Shown piece after piece: positions 53,101-61,370 of a stretch of DNA of 64,000 nucleotides. The stretch lies in NCBI GenBank assembly GCA_030248195.1, contig JASAND010021437.1, forward strand, positions 1-64,000, given 5' to 3'. Made by a program: the position numbers and the translations under genes. Position 1 is the first letter of the stretch. Each line of letters begins with the position of its first letter. Below the pieces are notes generated by a model that did no database searches, was not told the origin of the DNA, and was given only the letters and a program-made list of their open reading frames with translations. The DNA is from Trissonchulus latispiculum (lineage: Eukaryota; Nematoda; Enoplea; Enoplida; Ironidae).

Positions 53101-56100
53101 CTAGGCCTTAAAAATTTTTTAATTAACTAAAAAGTTTAAAGGCCTAAATTTAAATTCCAATTCCAGGGTGCTGACGCGTACTACCTGATATGGTTAATGC
53201 TGTAAAAGGAAACAAGAGGTTTGGACAAAACCGTTAAACGAAAATTTTTTTGCTGGGTTTTGACCATTTTTTACCCGATCAGCGAAGAAATTTTGGGAGT
53301 AAAAAATTGGTCTGCTGCTGGAGCCCCAATGCAGCAGAGGATATGTTGTCTTGTGTGTTAATACTTTGGGTCAATATGTACAAACCCACACGCCCTTATT
53401 TGGGGGTGTTTTTCCCGGGTCTGACTATACTGCTACAAGTGAATTTCAGGAAAAACGCGTATTTTTTAAAACACACGACATTTTCTTAAAAAATCCACTA
53501 AAAAGCACAGGCGAAATTTTGGAAAAAATCCTGCAGGATATAAAAAATATCCAGTGCCCGTCCATCACTTATAGATATGTACATAAATGTAACTATACAT
53601 GTACGTATATATACTTCAAATTCCACAAGGGCAATTCCAGATTCTTCCATCTTCACATATCTAAAAAGAACAGCAATGTGGATGGATAAAAGGTGTATAT
53701 ATACATAAGTATCTATATATATTATATATGCATACATACGCGCAATCAACTTTAACTGCAGAAAAACTTTCCAAGGATAAAGGGTGTCATGATTTGATTA
53801 TACAGCGTGTGGATCACCTGGGTTTTTCCTACAAGGGGGGGGGGGAGTGGGGGCGCCCCCCAGAGCTCTAAAGTGTCGGAAAAAATAGGGTTTTGAGGGT
53901 AAATTTTAAGCTTAAATTTAGGCTAAGAATAGTTAAATTTTAGCTCAGCAGCAAAAACTAGCTGTTTTTAAACATTTTTCGAAAAATTATTAGTTATCCC
54001 CGTCCAGGTGGGTGACCGCCCCAGGCTTCCCAGCCCAGAATTTTTGCCTAGGAAAAAGCCAGGATCTCTCGGCTCAGCACAGGCCCGCACCCAGGGTTTT
54101 GAAAAGGGGGGTCCAAGGTAAAACGCAACGGGGGGGTTGGGGGCGCCCCCCAGAAGTTGAAGAATTTTTGCACTTTTGCTTAAAAACAGTACATTGGACG
54201 TTGATTTCTAGCAAAAAGTGAATTATGGCGCCGAAGGCGCGAAATTTTTTTAAAAATAGCTGTTTTTGTCATAAAAATAGCAAAAATTTTTCCGTTTTGT
54301 CATCCCAAAAGGGGGTCTAGAACCCTCGAACCCCCCTTGGGTGCGGCCTTGGCTCAGCAGTGACAGTCGGCTGACCTCATAGGAATGAATACCAAAATAT
54401 CGGTTGGCGTCAACTTTTCACCCTTAGCCTGATTATTTTTTGACGCTGACTTATAAGTATATAAGTGTAATAGAATTGTCGATCCTTGGAACTCTCTACC
54501 TGAATACGTTGTTACTGCACCTTCTTTGGACGCTTTGAAGCTAGGATTACATGAATCAAAGCTTTTGGCTAGACATTTGAAACGTTTCTCTGATTGTGTC
54601 TGAAGTCAATAGTATCATATTTTCTGTGTCCGTTTGTGTAACGTCATGATCGGATTTTGTATTACTACTCTTCTTCTTTTCCGTTGAAGTATATATATAC
54701 AAGAAATAAAAATGCTCCTCTGGAGCATGAAAAAGTAATATGGGTGATGGTTAGGTTGGAAAATCAAGAGAGGACTAGTCTTTAAAATGCCAAGACTAGT
54801 CCTCTCTTGATTTTCCAACCTAACCATCACCCATATTACTTTTTCATGCTCCAGAGGAGCATTTTTATTTCTTGTCCTTCTGTCATTTTAAAGGATCCCT
54901 TTCCAGCAATGCGGTAATGGATACAAGGAGCTTGAACAGTGCCATGTTAAACGAGCGTATTCGATTTACAATATATGCCCCCAACAAAACTCCGAAAAAA
55001 GGAGGTTGACCACTGGTCAATAGGCCCCATAGACCGTAGTGACCACTGGTCACTCCATCGATTTCGGCAATATGCTCATTGAAACGAGCGTAGTGGATTT
55101 ACTATATATGTCACCAACCAAAACGCCGCAAAACGCTGTTTTAAGGGGTTTGACCACTGGTCAATAGGCCCCATAGACCGTAGTGACCACAGGTCACTTC
55201 CCTCAATTTCGGCAATATGCCCATTGAAACGAGCGTAGTCGATTTACTATATATGCCCCCGACCAAAACGCCGCAAAACGCTGTTTTAAGGGGTTTGACC
55301 ACTGGTCAATAGGCCCCATAGACCGTAGTGACCACAGGTCACTTCCCTCAATTTCGGCAATATGCCCATTGAAACGAGCGTAGTCGATTTACTATATATG
55401 CCCCCGACCAAAACGCCGAAAAACGCTGTTTTAGGGGGTTTGACCACTGGTCAATAGGCCACCTAGACCATAGTGACCAGTGGTCACTTCCGTCGGTTTC
55501 GGCGATATGCCCATTGAAACGAGCCTAGTCGATTTACTATATGTGCCCCCGACCAAGACGCCGAAAAACGCAGTTTTAGGCCGTTTGACCAGTGGTCAAT
55601 AGGACTCCTAGGCCGTAGTGAACAGCGGTCACTTCCGTCGGTTTCGGCGATATGCCCATTGAAACGAGCGTAGTCGATTTACTATATACGCCCCCGACCA
55701 AAACGCCGATAAACGCTGTTTTAGGGGGTTTGACCACTGGTCAATAGGCCACCTAGACCATAGTGACCAGTGGTCACTTCCGTCGGTTTCGGCGATATGC
55801 ACATTGAAACGAGTATAGTCGATTTACTATATATGCCCCCGACCAAAACGCCGAAAAACGCAGTTTTAGGCCGTTTGACCAGTGGTCAATAGGCTCCATA
55901 GGCTGTAGTGACCAGTGGTCACTTCCGTCGGTTTCGGCGATATGCCCATTGAAACGAGCGTAGTCGATTTACTATATATGCCCCCGACCAAAACGCCGAA
56001 AAACGCAGTTTTAGGCCGTTTGACCAGTGGTCAATAGGCCCCATAGGCTGTAGTGACCAGTGGTCACTTCCGTCGGTTTCGGCGATATGCCCATTGAAAC

Positions 56101-57427
56101 GAGCGTAGTCGATTTACTATATGTGCCCCCGACCAAGACGCCGAAAAACGCTGTTTAGAGCGAGTTTTCCCAACTTTGACCCTGGGCGAGGAACCACAGG
56201 AGCCATGCTGACCAGTGGTCACTTCGGGCGGTATCGGCAGTATGCTCATCGTTTTCAGCGACCCCGATTTACTATATATGGGGCCCACCCCGAGGCCGAA
56301 AAACGCCATTTTTAGTGACTTTTAGGCCATTTCTTGTAAAAGTGGGACTTAGAAACTTTTCGCCCAAACAGGCTAAAAAAATGCAAAGTTTGGGCCCATC
56401 TCCTGAAAGCTAGGGAGCAAAATTAAAAAATCCCCCTCGTTACTTTATGCACCCCTACTGGTAATTTTCAACAAATGATACTAGACCTCTCCAGCTTCTA
56501 CCCAGTTCTAGAAAAGTGTGACCAAAATTTGCGAAAAATAGCGAAAGTCCGACTTTGGGACCTTGGCACAGAGCCAAAATTGGCCAGGTGCCAAAATGAC
56601 CAAAAAAGGTAGCATGGGGGGATCCTGTCTACCAACATATAATAGTAACTATCGCCTAGTGCAAAAATTCGAAGTTTCGAATTCGAACCAAAAGTATGGT
56701 GGTACTTGTAGTACTACTCGAGTTGTTTACGATGGTAACCTTTTTACCACCTCCGGACCTCTAATTAGCTGGCACCAGGCCAACACGGTCTCCAGAGGGC
56801 CGCGCAGACGCCTTTATACCCATATTATGTAGGGGCGCTATCGCGCCCCTACATAATAAATACTCAAATATTCTTTCTTTCTATATATATATGACTGGCT
56901 TTTCGTAAGGGTCGAAGATAGTAGCATGAGGCGCGATTGGTTTTAAAAATAGACCATATGCGTACTTCCTTTGCTTAGAGTGATAAACTGATGCAAGGGT
57001 ACAACGGTTATTCTGCTCCTATCGAGCTGTGGACGTAAAATTCAAATATCACGAAAATGCGAAACTTTGAACTTGGATTTCTCGCTCTACAAATGGAATT
57101 TGAAAAACGGCTTGCGCCACGATGATAGACTCTGATGGGGGTACAATATATGTGAAAATGAAGAAAATCCCTATGTACGATTGCTAGAAAAAGCCTGTAT
57201 ATATAATATATATACATAAAACTTTGCATTGGATATGCAAGAAATAAGACTCGTCATAACATTGCACGAAGAAGACATGTCTATTCTACCACCACGCATA
57301 TAATATATATCGGGAACAGTGAGTAAGCAACGTACGCTATTGGTCCATACTGGGTCAATGTTTCAAGAATGTCTGCCTCGGTTGATTGCAAGGGCAAATT
57401 AGAAATACGAACAACCAAACCAGCCAT
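41132..57427 (-). CDS. HNRNPL: hnRNP L ortholog, four RRMs, fifteen exons
   Basis: The minus-strand exons are 57427-57336, 53660-53615, 51829-51791, 51136-51063, 50876-50804, 50332-50150, 49923-49869, 47582-47469, 47192-47052, 44236-44025, 43847-43726, 43102-42898, 42672-42618, 42445-42341 and 41481-41132. All are GT-AG, total 1866 nt, and give 621 aa (human hnRNP L is 589). hnRNP L is a nuclear CA-rich-RNA-binding splicing regulator; the Drosophila ortholog is smooth. RRM1 (about 3-80) begins LVVRISNLPLQSTEADILE. RRM2 (about 90-167) includes SMFALVEFGTPNEARQVKHQ and GCCTLKVEFAN. A Gly/Met-rich linker spans about 188-312. RRM3 (about 313-386) has NFNCDRLFNLFCIYGNISK, close to the family's NCDR...NVFCLYGN. 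RRM4 (about 433-525) begins KEILYWFNAPP. The tail is RGG/GGM-rich. The ATG at 57427 is the first in frame in its exon. A TTCTCTTCAG acceptor at 57458 suggests an upstream non-coding or coding exon, so the N-terminus is uncertain. Confidence 0.95.
41653..42040. mobile_element. CTGG/CCAG G-run MITE, 5-bp TSD (in last hnRNP L intron)
   Basis: The ends are CTGGCATTTTTTAGGG and CACTAAAAATGCCAG. The duplication AAATG is exact (41648-41652 and 42041-42045). The interior has long G- and C-runs. It appears nested in a further, more decayed relative, whose ends are near 41554 (TTTTTCCTACAG) and 42194 (CCTAGGAAAAAGCCAG). Confidence 0.85.
44586..45370. mobile_element. Foldback element with two 183-bp arms
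   Basis: The left arm, 44586-44768 (CAAGAACCAAAAATGCTCCT ... CTCATATTGGCGT), is the reverse complement of the right arm, 45188-45370, with essentially one mismatch seen. The 419-bp spacer is unique and non-coding. It lies in the hnRNP L intron between exons 9 and 10, so the pre-mRNA should contain a long near-perfect duplex. A related arm is at 1-179. Confidence 0.92.
45400..47010 (+). mobile_element. Hairpin-ended element with 145- and 163-bp tandem units (copy B)
   Basis: From left to right there are about 3.5 units of 145 bp (GACCACTTTTGAAAA, AAGTCCCCACCCCACCCCAC, GAGCATGCAATTCTA) and then about 2.3 units of 163 bp (CCAGCCCAG at 45969, 46132 and 46295). A unique body with repeated TGCGCA motifs follows. 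The end hairpin is CATATTATAGGGGTCGC, loop TACC, GCGACCCCTATGATATG (46970-47007). It is the reverse orientation of copy A at 7688-9000. It sits in an hnRNP L intron, and the open frames are repeat translations. Confidence 0.8.
48046..48203. mobile_element. Short hAT MITE (CAGGGGCGTATCCAGG), 8-bp TSD
   Basis: The 158-bp element starts CAGGGGCGTATCCAGG and ends CCTGGATACGCCCATG. The flanks are CGGCATAC (48038-48045) and TGGCATAC (48204-48211), one difference in 8 bp. CAGGGGCG-type ends are typical of hAT MITEs in invertebrates. Confidence 0.85.
48212..49868. other. hnRNP L intron 7, nothing recognised
   Basis: This is AT-rich intronic sequence of the hnRNP L gene, without a defined repeat, RNA or exon. 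The only exon-like piece of this intron is a 23-nt segment at 47818-47840, discussed among the findings. Confidence 0.4.
50389..50440. repeat. Duplicated palindromic TATACTGTATACAGTA motif
   Basis: TATACTGTATACAGTACAC occurs at 50389-50407 and again at 50422-50440. Each copy contains the palindrome TACTGTATACAGTA. It is in hnRNP L intron 5 and is probably a simple repeat. Confidence 0.6.
51480..51715 (+). repeat. SINE body copy without tRNA head
   Basis: The stretch contains GGTCGGTAAATGGGTACTTT, GGGAAGGTAACAGGAGTCCG, CCCTTCCACGGATGTAGTCA and TTGAGGTGACACTCCTGGCTC, which match the body of the SINE at 35330-35599. The head is missing, as expected for a 5'-truncated retroposed copy. Confidence 0.55.
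52166..52881. mobile_element. TGGGTTGCCGCT inverted-repeat element with internal duplication
   Basis: The ends TGGGTTGCCGCT (52166-52177) and AGCGGCAACCCA (52870-52881) are perfect 12-bp inverted repeats. Inside, a segment of about 140 bp is duplicated (near 52420-52560 and 52695-52835, with GGTAATTCGACCACGCTGAT in both). It lies in hnRNP L intron 2, with no coding capacity and no clear target duplication. Confidence 0.65.
53818..54062. mobile_element. CTGG/CCAG G-run MITE (short copy)
   Basis: The ends are CTGGGTTTTTCCTACAAGG and GCCTAGGAAAAAGCCAG. The flanks GATCA and GATCT suggest a 5-bp duplication with one change. It contains GGGGGCGCCCCCCAGAG and a TTTTAGCTCAGCAGCAAAAA core. Confidence 0.65.
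54080..54351. mobile_element. hAT MITE (CAGGCCCGCACCCAGG), perfect 8-bp TSD
   Basis: The ends are CAGGCCCGCACCCAGGG and CCTTGGGTGCGGCCTTG. The duplication GCTCAGCA is exact (54072-54079 and 54352-54359). The interior has GGGGGGTCCAAGG, GGCGCCCCCCAGAAGTTGAA and a GAAGGCGCGAAATTTTT segment. It is non-coding and lies in hnRNP L intron 1. Confidence 0.9.
54700..54874. mobile_element. Near-perfect 83-bp-arm hairpin element
   Basis: The left arm, 54700-54782, and right arm, 54792-54874, are complementary along their full length as far as I can read, with a 9-base loop (TAAAATGCC). The outer ends CAAGAAATAAAAATGCTCCT and AGGAGCATTTTTATTTCTTG resemble those of the larger foldback at 44586-45370. It lies in hnRNP L intron 1. 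Confidence 0.93.
54945..56310. repeat. 145-bp tandem satellite, about nine units
   Basis: The landmark GAAACGAGC recurs at 55081, 55226, 55371, 55516, 55662, 55806, 55951 and 56096, spacing 144-146. The rightmost unit diverges (CGTTTTCAGCGACC). Each unit has two dyad sites, TTGACCACTGGTCAA and GTGACCAGTGGTCAC, about 30 bases apart, plus GATTTACTATATATGCCCCC and AAAACGCCG. The dyad sites stay symmetric across most units while the flanks drift. Confidence 0.95.
54945..56858 (+). mobile_element. Hairpin-ended element carrying a 145-bp satellite array (copy C)
   Basis: A tandem array (54945-56310) is followed by about 500 bp of unique sequence. The end is a perfect hairpin, TATTATGTAGGGGCGC, loop TATC, GCGCCCCTACATAATA (56823-56858). 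The order (tandem ~145-bp units, body, GGGG-CGC hairpin) matches copies A and B although the repeat unit differs. It is non-coding and lies in hnRNP L intron 1. Confidence 0.65.
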
Positions 57428-57537
57428 GTTGCAAAAATTTAATGGGCGCGATTCAAACTGAAGAGAAGTTTAGCAGTGTATGATCGTTAAAATAATGCAC
57501 AAAAAGCCTAAAACATTGAAGGACATATGTACATTGT

Positions 57538-57894
57538 CTGGCTTATACCTTGGCAATTTTTTATGGGGGGGGCTTTATGGGCTCACCCAAAATGGGGGGG
57601 GGGCATATTTTAGAAATTTTTTTCGAATTTTTGTGGGTTTTTTGCGTACTAACTGCTAAAAATCGCTAAAAATGACTAATTTTAGGTGTTTTTTAAGCTA
57701 AAATAGCGAAAATTTAGTCAAAAATCCGGCGAAGCCGGTAATGGTAAAAACGGTAAAATTTGGCAATTTTTGGGGTTATGGGTGGTGAGGTCGGGATTTA
57801 TGGTGGGGGGCTTTTCATGGGGGGCTCCTCGAATGGGGGGGGAGGTCGCCGAATGGGGGGCGGCCCCCCCACCCCCCCACTAGGGATAAGCCAG
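57538..57894. mobile_element. CTGG/CCAG G-run MITE, 5-bp TSD (copy upstream of hnRNP L)
   Basis: The ends are CTGGCTTATACCTTGG and CTAGGGATAAGCCAG. The duplication ATTGT is exact (57533-57537 and 57895-57899). The core AAAATCCGGCGAAGCCGG is present. It lies 110 bp upstream of the hnRNP L start codon. Confidence 0.9.
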
Positions 57895-58323
57895 ATTGTA
57901 TATCATAGGGGTCGCTGAAAATGTGTGAAAGTGGCTGGAGACAGTGTAAAATAAGCTGCGCAAACTCCTGCGCAGATTTCATGCGCAAATTAAAAGAGAA
58001 CATCGAGTTTAGTATATATATCTGTGGAGTTTCAGCCCAGTATCACTTACCGCTAAAAAGTTGCACCCCGGACCGGTTATGGCGGCGATGTTTTTTCCGG
58101 TTTCTCCTATTTGATGGTTTTATTGTATATACATAATGTTCGCCGCTTTCACGTGAACTGCAGCGGTGGCCCAACCTAGTCTAGTAGCACCCTCTAAAGA
58201 ATTTAAAAATCGCAACTTTTTTGCGCCGCAGCTGCGCCACAGCGCCACAGTGGCGCCGCAAAGTCGGCTCTGAGCGAAAAGTGACCATTTTTGTGGTCGT
58301 CGCTCAGGTCTAACGTTACGAGC

Positions 58324-58689
58324 ATGGCTTTTTCCTAGGCAAAAATTTCTGGGGGGAAGTCTGGGCCCCCCCCCAGATCTGGGGGGGCTCGAATTTCTGG
58401 GGGGGGGAGAAAAATTTTTCAAAAAATGCCTAAAAATAGCTATTTTTTGCTGCTAAGCTAAAAATTAACTATTTTTAACTTAAATTTAAGCTTAAAATAG
58501 CTAAAAAATGCTTAAAAATGGGTAAAAATCCGGCGAAGCCGGAAAAATTTCTCAAAATTTACCCTCAAAACCCTATTTTTCCGGGCATTTTAGAGTTCTG
58601 GGGGGGAAGGCCCGAATCCTGGGGGGGGGCGACCCAAGTCTGGGGGGGACCGCCACCACACCCCCCCCCCCCTTGTAGGAAAAAGCCAG
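58324..58689. mobile_element. CTGG/CCAG G-run MITE, 5-bp TSD (nested in copy D)
   Basis: The ends are ATGGCTTTTTCCTAGGC and GTAGGAAAAAGCCAG. The duplication CGAGC is exact (58319-58323 and 58690-58694). The core ATCCGGCGAAGCCGG and long G/C runs are present. Confidence 0.9.
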
Positions 58690-58717
58690 CGAGCTGGAGA
58701 TGATTTCTTTTTATATT

Positions 58718-59465
58718 CAGAACACGGTTTTTTTTTGCGTAAAATACTGCGTATTTACGCAGTCGAGCTTAAAAATACGCAGTCAAAAACAAAAATACGC
58801 ACCAAAATACGCAGCCGAAAAATTCGGTAGTAGGAATTTCTAAAGTGCTCTAAATTAATTTCTTGAGACAATTTACCGTAGTTTGGGCTCTGGCTTCTTC
58901 TGGGGGCTTCCGCCCCCCAGACCCCCCGCATATCTCTTCGATCCTCCTTCCGTCTACATTTGATTTGTACTTTCTGCCAAAGCCCACGTTGTACCATGCG
59001 ATGCTTTTCTTTCTATTTGATTTGATATCGTATATAAATTAAAATCTTATATATATACGTATGTGTATATCAATCAAGGGAACAGTAACTCTATTTGTCT
59101 AACCGTATATTAACTTACCTATTCAACTGTTCAAGGCAAAGAATTCAAAGTTTTAAGAGCGAATTTACTCCGGAATTTAAAATTTTCTTCAACTTCTGGG
59201 GGGCTGCGCCCCCCAGACCCCCTGCATATCTCTTTTTCGTCACCTATTAATTCATACTCTTACACCACGAAGAGAGCACGCAATTTAAACTGGAGCTAAG
59301 ATTCTTAACGTTATTTAAAACTCTTAAAAACTGCATTAATTCTACGCTAAATGCGTTTATAGCATTTATAACGTTGAGAAGCGATTTTTGTAATTTTACG
59401 CTGTCGAAATTAAAAATACGCACTCGAAAATAAAAATACGCAAAATTTACGCAGGTCCGATTTTC
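58718..59465. repeat. Segment rich in AATACGCAGT motifs
   Basis: The left side (GCGTAAAATACTGCGTATTT, ACGCAGTC, AAAATACGCA) is echoed in rough inverse on the right (AAAAATACGCACTC, AAAATTTACGCAGG). Two TTCTGGGGG...CCCCCCAGACC hairpins lie inside (near 58897 and 59195). It is probably a mobile element, but its ends are not resolved. Confidence 0.5.
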
Positions 59466-60151
59466 AAAAAAAACCCTGATTCAGAAATTACATATGTATA
59501 TTGAACTAATAACTAACGGTCCACGTTGCGTGTCTCTATCGCTTCCCTAGCGAACTCAGTGGCCCTAAAATGGCGAAAATTCGAAAAATGAAAAATCGAA
59601 ATTTCTCGCTAAAATCTGTTCAACTTTGAAAGCTCAAATCTTCCATACAATGGCTTTCTGGCACGTATATATAATCGATTCTCGCAGTCAATTTTACCGT
59701 CAGACCCACCCATCTTGCTGAGCTAGTTCCACTTTGCCGTCGGGAGGGTCAAGTCGGAAACCGCTTCGCCCAGCTCATTCCCGGTATTCGTTTTGCCGTC
59801 CGACGTACCTATATTGCTGGGCTGGTTCTACTTTGCCGTCGGGAGGGTCAAGTCGGAAACCACTTCCTGGAGGTCCATAGTAGGCTCTACCTGGCCACTC
59901 AAAACTTTGTCCGTAGAGGTTTTCTAGTGTGCCCAGCTCATTCCCGGTATTCGTTTTGCCGTCCGACGTGCCTATATTGCTGGGCTGGTTCTACTGTGCC
60001 GTCGGGAGGGTCAAGTCGGAAACCGCTTCCTGGAGGTCCATAGTAGGCTCTACCTGGCCTCTCAAAACTTTGTCTATAGGGTTTTCTGGTGTGCCCAGCT
60101 GATTCCCGGTATTCGCTTTGCCGTCCGACGTGCCTATTTTGCTGGGTTATA

Positions 60152-61255
60152 TATAGTCAGGGGGGGGGAAAAAACACAAATAGGGAAGCAAGCCTCCAAC
60201 TTTTTCTTCGTTTGGATTTGGATCGGTTTGAGTATACCGTTACGTACCGTGGGCAAATACCTATCCAATCGTATATTCAAACTTCTCTTATACCTCTCTC
60301 AGCTTTGGCGATAACAGGATTTGTCCATGTTTTTTTTACCCGCAAATCGGGGAAAAAAAACATGGTGCGAGGGAAAAAACATGGCCCGGATTTCTACCAA
60401 CCAACCATTTAGGGTGCTTTAAAAGCGTTGTTTCAGCTGTTTTCAGCGTGCAAAACTACCTAGGCACCATTCCAACCTCACAGAAAGCTTAAAAACCGAC
60501 TTTTTGGTCAAAATGCCAAATCCGCTGTATCTAACCAGTTTGGGCATGAAACCTGCTGGGAACTGGCCATAATATGCAGAATATCGGTAGAAATAAGTTA
60601 GTTGTGTTAAAAATTGCAATATCCCACCGTTTTTTAAGTTTTTTGAAAATTTTCATTTTTACCATTGAAACTTATGAAACCTAGCATGTTGATGCTGCAA
60701 ATCAAATTTTCGAGCTAGAAGCTTCAAAAATGCCCAAAGTTGGCATATTTTGAGGTTTTTAATGGTTTTAAAGCATTCTCTTTCATATAGAAGCATTAGT
60801 TACGCCTTCCTGAAGCATACGCAAAAATTTGAAAATTTGGTCACCATGTTTTTTCCCCGCTCTAGTGGACCCCATGTGGGGGAAAAAAACATGGTCAAAT
60901 TTTTTTACTGGGTTGACGCAGGGGAAAACCACTATTGCCATGTGATAGAGCAAGTCAAATTATGCCCGCATGCCAATTTATAGTAGCCAAAGTTGGATAG
61001 TTGGTTAGATATATACTTGCAAACTTTCGAAAATCCTTAGCATTTTGGCCCATTTTGGGAGGTCAACTTTGGTCAAGTACTGTGCTTACAGATTCGAACT
61101 CAGAAACCAATCTGGTACTGTAGGGTATACTTCTAGACTTGCTCTTTCTAATGGGCTATACTAGGCAGCTGCAACTGCTATGGTTGGGGAGCAGGCGACC
61201 GTGTTTTTTTTCCCCCTCTTTTCCGGCATGTTTTTCCCCCCCCCCCCTGACTATA
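60152..61255. mobile_element. TATAGTCAGGGGG inverted-repeat element with CATGTTTTTTCCCC motifs
   Basis: The ends TATAGTCAGGGGGGGGG and CCCCCCCCCTGACTATA are inverted. Several CATGTTTTTTCCCC motifs or complements occur inside (near 60328, 60360, 60844, 60882 and 61226). It splits one 163-bp/TTTGCCG unit of copy D, whose halves continue on both sides. No transposase frame was found. Confidence 0.75.
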
Positions 61256-61370
61256 GTACCAGTTTGCCGTTTGAAGGGTCAGTCAAGTGGGGGTGTCAAG
61301 TGGTCGAAAATAAAGTTTTTCAAACGTGGTCAAATTTGGTATCAAATAAAAGCCCTAAGTGAGCTTTCAA

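Larger units (their letters stand above)
57900..61370 (-). mobile_element. Hairpin-type element with nested insertions (copy D)
   Basis: It begins with a decayed hairpin arm (ATCATAGGGGTCGCTG) and the TGCGCA and GGACCGGTTATGGCGGCGATG blocks of copy A. It continues with about 2.5 163-bp units (CTGGGCTGG at 59817 and 59980) and finishes with GGTCAAATTTGGTATCAAAT at 61331. It is interrupted by a CTGG/CCAG MITE (58324-58689), a segment rich in AATACGCAGT motifs (about 58718-59465) and a TATAGTCAGGGGG element (60152-61255). It is non-coding. Confidence 0.7.

Noticed and set aside
54945..56310. Evenly spaced repeats considered as a CRISPR array
   Set aside because: The units are contiguous 145-bp satellite copies with no unique spacers, in an animal intron.
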